Assembly: GCF_038561935.1 (NCBI RefSeq)
Contig: NZ_CP102770.1
Span: 6,820,001-6,884,000 of the forward strand
Direction: 5' to 3'
Source: Myxococcus stipitatus
Lineage (GTDB): Bacteria > Myxococcota > Myxococcia > Myxococcales > Myxococcaceae
DNA length: 64,000 bases
Part shown: piece by piece, positions 1 to 8,563 of the stretch
Layout: every line of letters starts with the position of its first letter
Position numbering within the stretch: position 1 is the stretch's first letter
Notes under the pieces: generated by a model
What the model saw: only the letters and a program-made list of their open reading frames with translations
Told to the model about the DNA's origin: nothing
Databases searched by the model: none
Program-made: the position numbers and the translations under genes

Positions 1-23
1 ACCTTCACCTGCTCCCGACTGAC

Positions 24-1877
24 GTGTTCGAACCAACGGGAGTCCGCCTGATGCATCCGGACATCTGGAGAGCCTTCCAGCGCCTGCGCACGCTGCGCTC
101 GGCGGCCCCGCCGCTGGTGACACACCCGCGCGCCGAGACCTCCCCTGTGTCCTTTCAGCAGGAACGCCTGTGGTACCTGGACCAGGCCAACCCGGGAGGC
201 TCGGCGTACCACCTCCCCGTGGCCTTCCGCCTGTCGGGCCCGCTGGACTGGCGCGCCCTGCGCCTGACGCTGGAGGCCCTGGAGCACCGGCACGAAGCCC
301 TGCGCACGTCGTTCGGCTCCAGCCGGGGAGAGGTGGTCCAGTACGTCCGCGCCCCCGGGGCCTTCGTGTTCCCCACGGTCAGCCTTCGCGACGAGGTGTC
401 CACGCTCGAGGAGCGGGAGATCGCCATGCGAGCGGCCCTCCAGCAGGAGGCCTGGCGCGCGTTCGACCTGCAGCGGGACATGTTGTTCCGCGCGGTGCTG
501 TTCGTCCTGGACGCCCAGGAGCACGTCCTGATGCTCTGCGTCCATCGCATCATCTGCGACGACGAGTCCCTGGACGTGCTCTTCCGGGACCTCTCGGAGC
601 TCTACGCCGCGTTCCAGCAGGGCCTCGACTCACCTCTTCCCATGCGGGAGGTCCACTGCTCGGACCACGCCCGCTGGCAGCGTGCCTGGCTGCGAGGCCC
701 TTGCCGCGAGGAGCTGCGAGCGTACTGGCGGGAGCAGCTGAAGGAGCGGCTCCAGGGGCCCAGACTCACCTCGCGTCCGAGGAGGGGGAACACCTCCGCG
801 GCCCGGACGCGCCAGCAGGAGCGGTTACCCCTGCGCTTCCCGCCGGAGCTCTCCCGCGCGGTCCTCCAGTTCTCCCGCGAAGCCCGCGCCACGGTGCACA
901 TGGTGCTGCTCGCCGCGTTCCACCTGCTGCTCCACCGGTACTCCGGCGGACAGGAGCAGCACTTCGTGTGCAGCCCCATCGCCAACCGGCCGCAAGCGGA
1001 GACCGAGCACCTGGTGGGCTACTTCGTCAACCTGCTCGTTCTCCCCGCGGACCTGAGGAAGGACCCCACCTTCCAGCAGCTGCTGGAGCAGGTGCGCGAG
1101 GTCGTCGTGGGGGCCCTTCCCCACCAGGACCTGCCCGTTCAGCTCCTGGATGGAATCGACCTGGGCGGAGAGCCGCTATCCCAGGTCCTCTTCGCCTTCG
1201 AGAACACGCCTCGCCATCCGTTCCAGCTCGCGAACCTGCGCATCACGCCCCTGGAGCTCGAGGGAGGAACGTGCGACTTCGACCTCTTCCTCGCGCTGCA
1301 TGAAGAGGACGGCGTCATCTCCGGCACGCTCAAGTACTCCCGCGACTGCTTCGCGCGCGAGGAGGCATCGCGGCTGCTCGCCGACTTCGAGACGGTGCTG
1401 AGACAAGCCTTGAAGACACCGCAGACGGTGGCCTCCACCTTCCTCCCGGAGCGAGGCCGACACGAGCCCTCGGGTTCGCGGGGCTCGGCGCAAGCACTCG
1501 CGCGCGCCTGCCGGCGGGCGCCACTTCCGCCTCCCGTGGATGTGCTCACGGCGCTGGGCGTGGCGACGCCGGAGCAACGCCGGAGCCTGATGACGGACTA
1601 CCTGCGGGACACCGTCACCCAGGTCGTGCTCCGGGGCCAGGAGCCGGACGTCCCCATCCACTCCCTCCAGGAGCTCGCGCTCGACTCGCTCCGGCTCATC
1701 GAGCTCACCGGACGCATCCGCGGCGAGCTGTCCGTCGACATGCCCGTCTCCCGCTTCTTCGACGCGATGAACGTGGAAGTGCTGGCGGACGAGTTGATTG
1801 CACGGTGGCTGCGCGCGCGGATGCCGGAGCCCCGAATCCCCCCTCTCCACCGCCGTCGCGAGCACCTCACGCCTTAG
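24..1877 (+). CDS. NRPS-type condensation-like domain plus carrier protein (left end may be incomplete)
   Basis: Predicted C-PCP didomain of a nonribosomal peptide pathway. Residues about 40-490 are condensation-like: the C1 motif (SFQQERLWYLDQ, from about 43), RHEALRTSF (about 89-97), VGYFVNLLVLP and HQDLPVQLLD are visible. The catalytic HHxxxDG is replaced by HRIICDD (H174, R175, D179, D180), so the second His is lost and peptide-bond formation is doubtful. HRxxxDD is the signature of non-catalytic X domains. A carrier domain fills the C-terminus with LALDSL, the likely phosphopantetheine Ser being about residue 555. There is no adenylation domain. The GTG at 24 is used, with an ATG at 51 as the alternative; the frame is open to the window edge, so the gene may start further left. 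The next gene follows after 29 bases. Domain calls are firm; activity is inference. Confidence 0.8.
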   Translation: MFEPTGVRLMHPDIWRAFQRLRTLRSAAPPLVTHPRAETSPVSFQQERLWYLDQANPGGSAYHLPVAFRLSGPLDWRALRLTLEALEHRHEALRTSFGSSRGEVVQYVRAPGAFVFPTVSLRDEVSTLEEREIAMRAALQQEAWRAFDLQRDMLFRAVLFVLDAQEHVLMLCVHRIICDDESLDVLFRDLSELYAAFQQGLDSPLPMREVHCSDHARWQRAWLRGPCREELRAYWREQLKERLQGPRLTSRPRRGNTSAARTRQQERLPLRFPPELSRAVLQFSREARATVHMVLLAAFHLLLHRYSGGQEQHFVCSPIANRPQAETEHLVGYFVNLLVLPADLRKDPTFQQLLEQVREVVVGALPHQDLPVQLLDGIDLGGEPLSQVLFAFENTPRHPFQLANLRITPLELEGGTCDFDLFLALHEEDGVISGTLKYSRDCFAREEASRLLADFETVLRQALKTPQTVASTFLPERGRHEPSGSRGSAQALARACRRAPLPPPVDVLTALGVATPEQRRSLMTDYLRDTVTQVVLRGQEPDVPIHSLQELALDSLRLIELTGRIRGELSVDMPVSRFFDAMNVEVLADELIARWLRARMPEPRIPPLHRRREHLTP

Positions 1878-1906
1878 CCACACGATGTCGCAACGGGGTT
1901 GCGAAC

Positions 1907-3085
1907 ATGAGCTATCAAGCCGAGGCCTGGGTCATCCACGCGGGCAGCTCTCGTGAACCGCGCCGAGCCCAGTTGACGCGAACCCGCATCACCGTCGAAG
2001 CCATCCAAGACGGCGAGGTCCTCGTCGCGCCGCTCTTCGGCTGCTGGGAGGCCAACACCGAACACGCGCTCGAGCGACGCCCCGTGGACGTCTGCAAGGC
2101 CCGCCAGGAGCAGGAGGTGGTCCTGGGCAACGCGGGGGTCGTCCGCGTGCTGGAGACGGGCAGGAACGTCACCGAGGTCCGCTCCGGCCAGCTCGCGATG
2201 TTGTTCTCGAGTGGGGAGACGGACGGCCACGGCTTCATGACGAAGGCCCTGGGCTACGACGCGCCCCGGCAGATGGGCTGCATGGCCACGCTGATGAAGC
2301 TCAAGGGCCGGCAGCTCATCCCCCTCCCCGAGAACTCGCGCTACTCCCCCGCCCAGTGGGCCGCCTTCAGCGTCCGCTACGTCACCGCATGGGCGAACTG
2401 GCGAGTGGCCCAGGGGGCCTTCCGGCTCCAGGTCTCCGAGGCCGAGTGCCCGTCCCCGCATGTCTGGGGTTGGGGCGGGGGCACGACGCTCGCGGAGCTC
2501 ACGCTGGCCCAGTTCCATGGCTGTCGCGCGGTGATGCTGTCCGGGACGCCCTGGCACCTGGAGGAGATTCGCGCCGCGGGGCTGGAGGCCATCGACCGGC
2601 GGGACTTCGGCGCCATGCGCTACGAGCCCGAGCGCTGGAGCAAGGACGCCGGCTACCGCGAGCGCTACCTGACGGCCGAAGCCGAGTTCGTCGCCGAGGT
2701 CTCCCGCCGGACGGGCGGGGAGATGGTGCATGTGTTTCTCGAGTACCTCGGCACGCCCGTCTATCGCGCCAGCCTCAAGGCCCTGGCCCGGCAGGGAGTG
2801 CTGGCCACCGCGGGGTGGAAGGCGGGCATGTCCGTCTCCCTCCTGCGCGCCCGGGAGTGCGTCGCCCGGCATCAGCACGTCCACACCCACTTCGCGCGCT
2901 ACCAGGAGGGCGTGGACGCGGTGACCTTCGGGGAGACTCACGGCTGGATGCCCGACGTGGGGCCTCGCATCCATGCCTTCGAGGAACTGCCCGCGCTCGC
3001 CGAGGCGTACCACACGGGGGACGCCAACTACTTCCCGTGCTTCAGCATCAACCCGGAGGCGAAGCGGCCATCTTCGGGGCGGTGA
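1907..3085 (+). CDS. MDR-family (zinc-type alcohol dehydrogenase/crotonyl-CoA reductase-like) oxidoreductase
   Basis: 392-residue protein of the medium-chain dehydrogenase/reductase superfamily. The N-terminal half looks like a GroES-like catalytic domain (HALERRPVDV, then EVVLGNAGVVRVLETG). The second half carries a nucleotide-binding signature, WGWGGGTTLAELTLAQFHG. The nearest general resemblance is to crotonyl-CoA reductase-like enzymes that serve polyketide and peptide pathways. No classical structural-zinc Cys quartet is visible, so an NADPH-dependent, zinc-free enoyl reductase is plausible. ATG 1907 is chosen because the reading frame before it overlaps the upstream carrier gene and is Pro-rich and unlike the family. 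It lies 29 bases after the C-PCP gene and is probably co-transcribed with it as a tailoring enzyme. The substrate cannot be told from the sequence. Confidence 0.75.
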   Translation: MSYQAEAWVIHAGSSREPRRAQLTRTRITVEAIQDGEVLVAPLFGCWEANTEHALERRPVDVCKARQEQEVVLGNAGVVRVLETGRNVTEVRSGQLAMLFSSGETDGHGFMTKALGYDAPRQMGCMATLMKLKGRQLIPLPENSRYSPAQWAAFSVRYVTAWANWRVAQGAFRLQVSEAECPSPHVWGWGGGTTLAELTLAQFHGCRAVMLSGTPWHLEEIRAAGLEAIDRRDFGAMRYEPERWSKDAGYRERYLTAEAEFVAEVSRRTGGEMVHVFLEYLGTPVYRASLKALARQGVLATAGWKAGMSVSLLRARECVARHQHVHTHFARYQEGVDAVTFGETHGWMPDVGPRIHAFEELPALAEAYHTGDANYFPCFSINPEAKRPSSGR

Positions 3086-3298
3086 GGGGCCCGTGGGCCG
3101 ACGGAGGCCCGCCGCCGGCCCGGAGGGCGGCCGGGCCATCGGGATGCCCCAACCCCTCGAGAGCGTTGGTGAAATCAGGACCTTGGCCCCCATCCAGCCC
3201 GTGCGGGAGGGGGGTGGGGGCCCGGCTCTTCAGTCTTCGACGGCCCGGATGCGCTCCACCGTCGCATCCCATCTCCCCCCTGTTATAAAGCGCCCCCC
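3086..3298. other. Intergenic region between the metabolite locus and ffh
   Basis: This stretch is very G/C-skewed, without a convincing ORF. A short inverted repeat CCGGCC/GGCCGG (3115-3120 and 3129-3134) lies 30 bases after the reductase stop and could slow polymerase, but it has no T-run. A TATAAA hexamer sits at 3284-3289. Confidence 0.4.
3284..3298 (+). promoter_or_regulatory. Candidate -10 element of ffh giving a near-leaderless mRNA
   Basis: TATAAA at 3284-3289 is the only AT-rich hexamer here and ends just 9 bases before the ffh ATG. The 17-base spacing upstream points to GTCGCA, a poor -35. If it is a true -10, transcription would start within a few bases of the ATG. No Shine-Dalgarno sequence is present in GCGCCCCCC before the start, which fits a leaderless message. 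Confidence 0.35.
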
Positions 3299-4948
3299 AT
3301 GCTTGAGACCGTCACCAAGGGCTTCCGCGCCGCCAAGAACCGCCTCGCCGGCAAGAGCGAGCTCACTCCAGAGTTGGTCGACGAGTCGCTCCGCGACATC
3401 CGCGTCTCGCTCCTCGAGGCCGACGTAGCCTTCGACGTGGTGAAGAAGTTCGTCGCCCGCGTTCGCGAGAAGTCCGTGGGCGAGCTCGTCCAGACCACCC
3501 TCACCGATGCCTCGGGCCAGAAGCGCAAGGTCAGCCCGATGGACCACTTCATCAAGATCTGCCACGACGAGCTCGAGGCACTGATGGGGCCGGTCGACAC
3601 GAGCCTGAACCTGAAGCCCAAGGGACAGCTCTCCGGCATCATGATGGTGGGTCTGCAGGGCTCCGGTAAGACGACCACCACGGGCAAGCTCGCCAACCGG
3701 CTGATTCAGCAGGGGCGCAAGCCGCTGCTCGTCGCCGCGGACATCTACCGCCCGGCCGCCGTGGACCAGCTCAAGGTGCTGGGCGAGCGGCTCAAGGTCC
3801 CCGTCTACCACGAGCCCGGCGTGCAGCCGCCCGAGCTGGCCAGGCGGGGCTACGCCGCCGCGCGCGAGCAGAAGTGCGACGTGGTGCTCATCGACACCGC
3901 CGGCCGGCTCGCCATCGACGAAGCGCTGATGTCGGAGCTGGAGTCCATCAAGTCGAACGTGCACCCGGACAACATCCTCCTGGTGTGCGACGCGATGATT
4001 GGTCAGGACGCGGTGCGCACGGCCGCGGAGTTCGACCGGCGCCTGACGCTGGATGGCTTCATCCTGACGAAGCTGGACGGTGACGCCCGCGGCGGCGCGG
4101 CGCTGTCCATCAAGGAAGTCACGGGCAAGCCCATCAAGTTCCTCGGCATGGGCGAGTCGATGGACAAGCTCGAGGAGTTCCGTCCGGAGGGCCTCGCGGG
4201 CCGGATTCTCGGGTTCGGCGACATCGTCGGCCTGATGAAGGACTTCGAGAAGGTCGTCGACGAGAAGAAGGCCGAGGAGGATGCGCGCAAGCTCCTGTCC
4301 GGCCAGTTCTCGATGAAGGACTTCGTCGAGCAGATCCGCATGGTGCGCAAGATGGGTCCCCTCAAGGACCTCTTGGAGAAGTTCCCGCTCTTCGGGGACC
4401 TCACCGAGCACCTCAATCCGGACGAGAAGGAGCTCACCAAGATTGAGTCGATGTACGACTCGATGACGCCGAAGGAGCGCCTGCGCCCGGACCTCATCAA
4501 CGCCAGCCGGATTGGTCGCATCGCCAAGGGCAGCGGTCGCAAGCCGGAGGACGTGCGCGAGCTGCTCCAGAAGTTCGGGATGATGCAGCAGGTGATGGGG
4601 ACCATCGGCCAGAACCCGGGCCTGCTGGGCCGCATCCCCGGCTTCAAGCAGCTGGGTCAGCTCTCGCAGATGCGGAACATGGACCTCTCCAGCATGTTCG
4701 GCGGGGACCCGAAGATGATGGAGAAGATGATGAGCGGCGGCATGCCGGGCATGGGGATGCCCATGCAGCTGCCCCAGGTGGCCCCCGGCTACACGCCTCC
4801 CATGGGCCAGGCGGCCATGGCGAAGGCGCGCCTCATGGGCTACGCCCCGCCCTCCTCCGCTGGCGGAAAGCCCGAGGACCGCGACGCCATCAAGGAGCGC
4901 CGCAAGCGGGAGAAGGAAAACAAGAAGAAGAACCGGAAGAAGAAGTAG
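3299..4948 (+). CDS. ffh: Signal recognition particle protein Ffh (SRP54)
   Basis: GTPase of the signal recognition particle. It binds 4.5S RNA and signal peptides of nascent membrane proteins and docks with FtsY at the inner membrane. The N-terminal helical bundle (about 1-85) is followed by the NG GTPase domain with the P-loop GLQGSGKTTTTGK (about 118-130), ADIYRPAAVDQL, DTAGR and TKLDGDARGG. A Met-rich M domain runs from about 320 onward (GMMQQVMG, then a tract with many MM and GM pairs). At 549 residues it is about 100 longer than typical bacterial Ffh. The extra length is a Pro/Met linker and a strongly basic Lys/Arg tail, which may help RNA binding (inference). rpsP, the usual neighbour, is absent. 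The gene appears to form a single-gene unit with its own terminator. Confidence 0.98.
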   Translation: MLETVTKGFRAAKNRLAGKSELTPELVDESLRDIRVSLLEADVAFDVVKKFVARVREKSVGELVQTTLTDASGQKRKVSPMDHFIKICHDELEALMGPVDTSLNLKPKGQLSGIMMVGLQGSGKTTTTGKLANRLIQQGRKPLLVAADIYRPAAVDQLKVLGERLKVPVYHEPGVQPPELARRGYAAAREQKCDVVLIDTAGRLAIDEALMSELESIKSNVHPDNILLVCDAMIGQDAVRTAAEFDRRLTLDGFILTKLDGDARGGAALSIKEVTGKPIKFLGMGESMDKLEEFRPEGLAGRILGFGDIVGLMKDFEKVVDEKKAEEDARKLLSGQFSMKDFVEQIRMVRKMGPLKDLLEKFPLFGDLTEHLNPDEKELTKIESMYDSMTPKERLRPDLINASRIGRIAKGSGRKPEDVRELLQKFGMMQQVMGTIGQNPGLLGRIPGFKQLGQLSQMRNMDLSSMFGGDPKMMEKMMSGGMPGMGMPMQLPQVAPGYTPPMGQAAMAKARLMGYAPPSSAGGKPEDRDAIKERRKREKENKKKNRKKK

Positions 4949-4975
4949 GAGCGAGTCCTACAGGCTCGAGATGGT

Positions 4976-5020
4976 GAAGCCCGCGCTGCCCGGAGGACTC
5001 CGGGGCGCGGGCTTCTTCGT
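4976..5020 (+). terminator. Intrinsic terminator of ffh
   Basis: An 11-bp perfect stem GAAGCCCGCGC (4976-4986) pairs with GCGCGGGCTTC (5005-5015), has an 18-base loop, and is followed by TTCGTTT. It begins 27 bases after the ffh stop. Confidence 0.8.
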
Positions 5021-5172
5021 TTGGAGGTGTTGCGGTTTCCGGATGTGTGTCCAGGGGGTGGGACCATGGGGGGTGGGTCACGGGGCCGGGCGTTGCCGTG
5101 GTAGGCAGAGGGCCCGGCCTGGCCCCGTGAGTGGGGTTTGGGCTTGGAACGCTCTCTGCACAGCGGCCCTTC

Positions 5173-7335
5173 ATGACGAACCGACTTCGCCTGCTCACTC
5201 CCCTCTTCTCGTTCTTCTTGCTGTTTGGGTGCATCAATGTCCCGGAGGTCGTGGACCCACCGGATGGAGGTGGCGACAGGCCGGACGGCGGTGGGGCGGA
5301 TGGCGGTGAGAACCCGGCTCACGACTTCGAGCTCGGGGTCGCTCCGCAGGAAGAGACGGTGCTCCAGGGCGGGGCGAAGAGCTTCCTGGTCTCCGTGGTC
5401 CGGAAGAATGGGTTCCAGGGAAGCGTGGCGGTGGTGCTGGCAAATCCGCCCTCGGGCGTGAGCGCACCGAGCGTGACGATTCCAGCATCCGGAACCACGG
5501 CGACCTTGAATGTGAGTGTTGCGGCGAATGTCGCGCCGTTGAGCCTGACGCTGACGGTCCGCGGGATTTCAGGGACGATTCAGCGGGACAGGAGCGTGGT
5601 GCTGAACGTGGTTCCCCAGGGGAGCCTGGCGGTGTCCTGGGTGTCGCCCACGGAGTCCCGAAGTGTGGTCAACGGACCTCTGGCCCTGGAGGTGTCCGTG
5701 GAGGGGGGGCAGGCAGAGCAGGTGGAGCTGCTGAAGGGGGACACGGTAATCCAGACGTGGACGTCGGCTCCGTACCGGTATCAGTGGGACACGGAGGGGG
5801 AGTTCACGCTGAAGGCTCGGGCGACGCGGGGCGGGTCGACGTACGTGAGCTCGGAGCGCGTCGTTGTGGTGGACCGCAGTGCACCGCGTGTTGAGTCGCG
5901 GCAGCCCGCGGCGGGGGCGACACAGGTGAGTGTCCAGACGCCGATTCAGGTGACTTTCAACGAGCCGGTCCGCGCTTCGAGTGTGACGGCCGCGAATGTG
6001 GGGCTCTCGGCGAGCGGCGGTACGGCCATTCCGTCGACCGTGGCGCTTTCGGCGGATGGTCGGACTTTGACTGTGACAGTGACTCCACCCAATGTGTTGC
6101 CCACTTCGACGACTGTGACTGTGAATCTGGGGACCAATGGGCAGCCGATTGTGGACATGGCGGGTAATGCCCTGACGGCCGAGGGGACTTGGAGCTTTAC
6201 CGTTCCCTACTGGCTGCCGATGGGTGGGGCGATCAGTGAGTATCCTGGCAGCACTTCTGCTGAAGACGTCGTGCTACGGATTGGCACGAACGGGGTGCCT
6301 CACATTGCATGGTCCGAATCGGACGGGGCGAGTCGGAACATTATTGTCGCAAGATGGACAGGGTCTGCCTGGGTAAGATTGGGGACACCGCTAAGTGCGC
6401 TATCTGAAAATGGAACCCACGCGGACCACCCAGACATGGCTCTCGACAGCAGCAGCAATCCTACTGTCATCTGGGATGAGTCAACATCCGATGACGTCAA
6501 CAGGAACCTATATGGTCGGCGATGGACAGGTAGCGATTGGGCTGTTCTTCCGAGTTTTCCACCAGTAAGCGCCGGGGATCATGAGCAACGTGAGTATGCC
6601 TCCATTGCATTCGATGGGAATGGGCATCTCCATCTCTACACTTCGATCAGGGATCTCAGCAGCCGACTCGAAGGCTTCTATCTCCCTCCGGCGGGCTCGG
6701 CATGGATGAATTCTCCAACAGCATTCCCACGCGAAGGGCTTCAGCCATGGGGAGTGTCCATTGCTACGTATGGATCAAACTCCATCTTTGCGGCCTACTC
6801 TACCCTTCTGGAGACAGAAACCTCTTCATTCCGAGGTATCACCGTCCTGAAAAATCACTCAATCGAGGTCGGACCTCCCCTCATCATCAACTCCAATGGG
6901 GCGCGAGCTGAAACGCCTTCGATTACAGTGGATGGAGCAGGCAACCCCTATGTCGCGTGGGTCGAGTATCCCCCAAGAAGCACGGATGGCTCTATTTTCG
7001 TCGCCAATCACGATGGTAGTTCCTGGAAGTTCCTGGATGAAAAGCCCAGTCAATTCATGACTTCAAACCAAGCCCCCACTCTTGTCATTGACCATCAGGG
7101 TCGGCCAGTGATCGCATGGAGTGGTTTCCAAACCCCAGAGCGCGCCATTTTCGTAAAGCGCTGGGAAGGAAACCACTGGTCCTCCATGGGCTCCGCGCTC
7201 AGTATTTTTCCAGGAGCCAATACAGGAAGTTTCGCGCCATCACTCGCGATGGAGAATGGAGGCCACTTCATGGTTGCATGGCACGAGTTCAACGGGGCGG
7301 CATCTGACATCTTTGTGGTCAAAGCCAACCGCTAA
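5173..7335 (+). CDS. Large surface lipoprotein: Ig-like domain plus beta-propeller-like repeats
   Basis: 720 residues from ATG 5173, chosen because it gives a clean lipoprotein signal (lipobox LFGC, Cys20). The 14 codons upstream lack signal-peptide character. After an Asp/Gly/Pro-rich spacer comes a bacterial Ig-like region. A Big_5-like domain follows (about 235-345: TPIQVTFNEPVRASSV ... DMAGNALTAEGTWSF). The C-terminal half has at least five spaced copies of a G-x-P-x-(I/V)AW-type strand motif (GVPHIAWSE, SNPTVIWDE, GNPYVAWVE, GRPVIAWSG and similar), as in sialidase/BNR-type propellers. It is probably an outer-membrane or surface binding protein; the ligand is unknown. Base composition drops noticeably from about position 6230, so the propeller half differs from the Ig half and may have a different origin. 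Confidence 0.8.
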   Translation: MTNRLRLLTPLFSFFLLFGCINVPEVVDPPDGGGDRPDGGGADGGENPAHDFELGVAPQEETVLQGGAKSFLVSVVRKNGFQGSVAVVLANPPSGVSAPSVTIPASGTTATLNVSVAANVAPLSLTLTVRGISGTIQRDRSVVLNVVPQGSLAVSWVSPTESRSVVNGPLALEVSVEGGQAEQVELLKGDTVIQTWTSAPYRYQWDTEGEFTLKARATRGGSTYVSSERVVVVDRSAPRVESRQPAAGATQVSVQTPIQVTFNEPVRASSVTAANVGLSASGGTAIPSTVALSADGRTLTVTVTPPNVLPTSTTVTVNLGTNGQPIVDMAGNALTAEGTWSFTVPYWLPMGGAISEYPGSTSAEDVVLRIGTNGVPHIAWSESDGASRNIIVARWTGSAWVRLGTPLSALSENGTHADHPDMALDSSSNPTVIWDESTSDDVNRNLYGRRWTGSDWAVLPSFPPVSAGDHEQREYASIAFDGNGHLHLYTSIRDLSSRLEGFYLPPAGSAWMNSPTAFPREGLQPWGVSIATYGSNSIFAAYSTLLETETSSFRGITVLKNHSIEVGPPLIINSNGARAETPSITVDGAGNPYVAWVEYPPRSTDGSIFVANHDGSSWKFLDEKPSQFMTSNQAPTLVIDHQGRPVIAWSGFQTPERAIFVKRWEGNHWSSMGSALSIFPGANTGSFAPSLAMENGGHFMVAWHEFNGAASDIFVVKANR

Positions 7336-7349
7336 CTCAGAAGGAATTA

Positions 7350-8447
7350 CTACCCGCGCTTGGGCACGACCAATCCCTGGCTGAGACGTTTCAATACACG
7401 TTTTTTCTGTCGGCGCTTGTACGACTCATGTGAGTTCTCACCCAACTCATTTTGTCGTGCAGTCTCTTCATCAACAATCTGAAACTCTACCAGAGAGATG
7501 ACGACGCGGCCCTTTCTGGGTCGCGCGTCTTCTTCAGGAGGGGGCAGGTAGGCATCCATTCTCACCGGAATGTCCACCACGAAATTGAGAGCACGATAAG
7601 AGCTACCAGAAAATGTATTGCCGCTGCGATCTTCCCGGTCCTCATAGTTGCGATCAAGGTGAAGATTAGGGATGAATTGCTCAAAATGAGGATTTTCCTC
7701 GAGCACCCTCTTGAATGGCAACAGCGTATTTTCTGTTTGACCAGGCACAACGAGGTGAAAGGGAAACAACCGCTGCGTGAGAGAATAGAGAACTGGCAAC
7801 AAATCCTCTCGCGAGCGAGTCACAATCCGAAAACGGGTCCGATCATACACCTGAGCTGCCACAGTCTCCTTCTTCGCGAGGAGTTTCGTGACAAGCGAGT
7901 CCTGTGTTTTGATGGAGTGCGCAAATTCAACGACCGGGAGCCCTTTCTCTTGCATTTCCCGCGCAACGCCCAGAACCTTCTCTGTCACTAGCTCCGCAAG
8001 TTCCGCTTCAGAAATGGCCAAGCGAAAAAGCAGGTCTCGGCCCTCGATATGCTGGATGACGTGCATCACCTTCAGCACAACGCATGCGATGCGACGGTGC
8101 CTGGCATTTCCCTTGGCACCTGAGGCCAAGAGGAAAAGATCGTGAATTTCTCCGGGCCTGGCGACAGCATCCGCCACGCGATAGTTGAAGGTCTTGCGCA
8201 GATACGCCACTGCATCCGCCAGCACCAAGCGGGCCCATGCTTCGTCATATGGACGGGAAACATCGAGCTGACAAAGGCGCAGGAATCGATCAACCTCCTC
8301 CCTGACCTGGAAGTGCATTCGCCGCCAGTCGATAACCGAGCCCCCCCTCAAAATGAGGCGGATACGCTCAAGCTCACGGAGCCCCATCTCTTCAACTGTT
8401 CGAACGGGGATGTCAGGAAGAACTGGAGTTAGAGAGGGGGCCTTCAC
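7350..8447 (-). CDS. Myxobacterial orphan family, RelA/SpoT-like nucleotidyltransferase fold suspected
   Basis: 365 residues from GTG 8447, with AGGAAA about 10 bases upstream as ribosome site. The protein resembles the delta-proteobacterial family I recall as TIGR04552. The middle has KTQDSLVTKLLAKKE followed by DRTRFRIVTRSREDLLPVLY. This recalls the (p)ppGpp-synthetase pattern in which a conserved Lys/Arg region precedes a D-x-x-G/R-x-R-I strand. The C-terminal VVISLVEFQIVDEET could supply the acidic Glu/Gln strand. The very C-terminus is basic (KRRQKKRVLKRL). The fold assignment is inference; no catalytic residue is proven. Codon usage and GC content are clearly lower than the flanks. It is convergent with the propeller lipoprotein, stops only 14 bases apart. 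Confidence 0.75.
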   Translation of the reverse strand: MKAPSLTPVLPDIPVRTVEEMGLRELERIRLILRGGSVIDWRRMHFQVREEVDRFLRLCQLDVSRPYDEAWARLVLADAVAYLRKTFNYRVADAVARPGEIHDLFLLASGAKGNARHRRIACVVLKVMHVIQHIEGRDLLFRLAISEAELAELVTEKVLGVAREMQEKGLPVVEFAHSIKTQDSLVTKLLAKKETVAAQVYDRTRFRIVTRSREDLLPVLYSLTQRLFPFHLVVPGQTENTLLPFKRVLEENPHFEQFIPNLHLDRNYEDREDRSGNTFSGSSYRALNFVVDIPVRMDAYLPPPEEDARPRKGRVVISLVEFQIVDEETARQNELGENSHESYKRRQKKRVLKRLSQGLVVPKRG

Positions 8448-8503
8448 ACCTGATTTTCCTATCTGAACATGGCGATGCAGGAGAGCATTCTAGTAGAAGC
8501 ATG

Positions 8504-8537
8504 AAAAGCCCTCACTCCGTTTCGGAGTGAGGGCCTT
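8504..8537 (-). terminator. Strong intrinsic terminator of the YwqK-like gene
   Basis: A perfect 12-bp stem GCCCTCACTCCG (8508-8519)/CGGAGTGAGGGC (8523-8534) with a 3-base loop. On the minus strand it is followed by TTTT (8507-8504). It sits about 25 bases after the stop of the minus-strand gene ending at 8564. Confidence 0.88.
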
Positions 8538-8563
8538 TCAAGTGCGGCACAGCGTTCCGGGAG

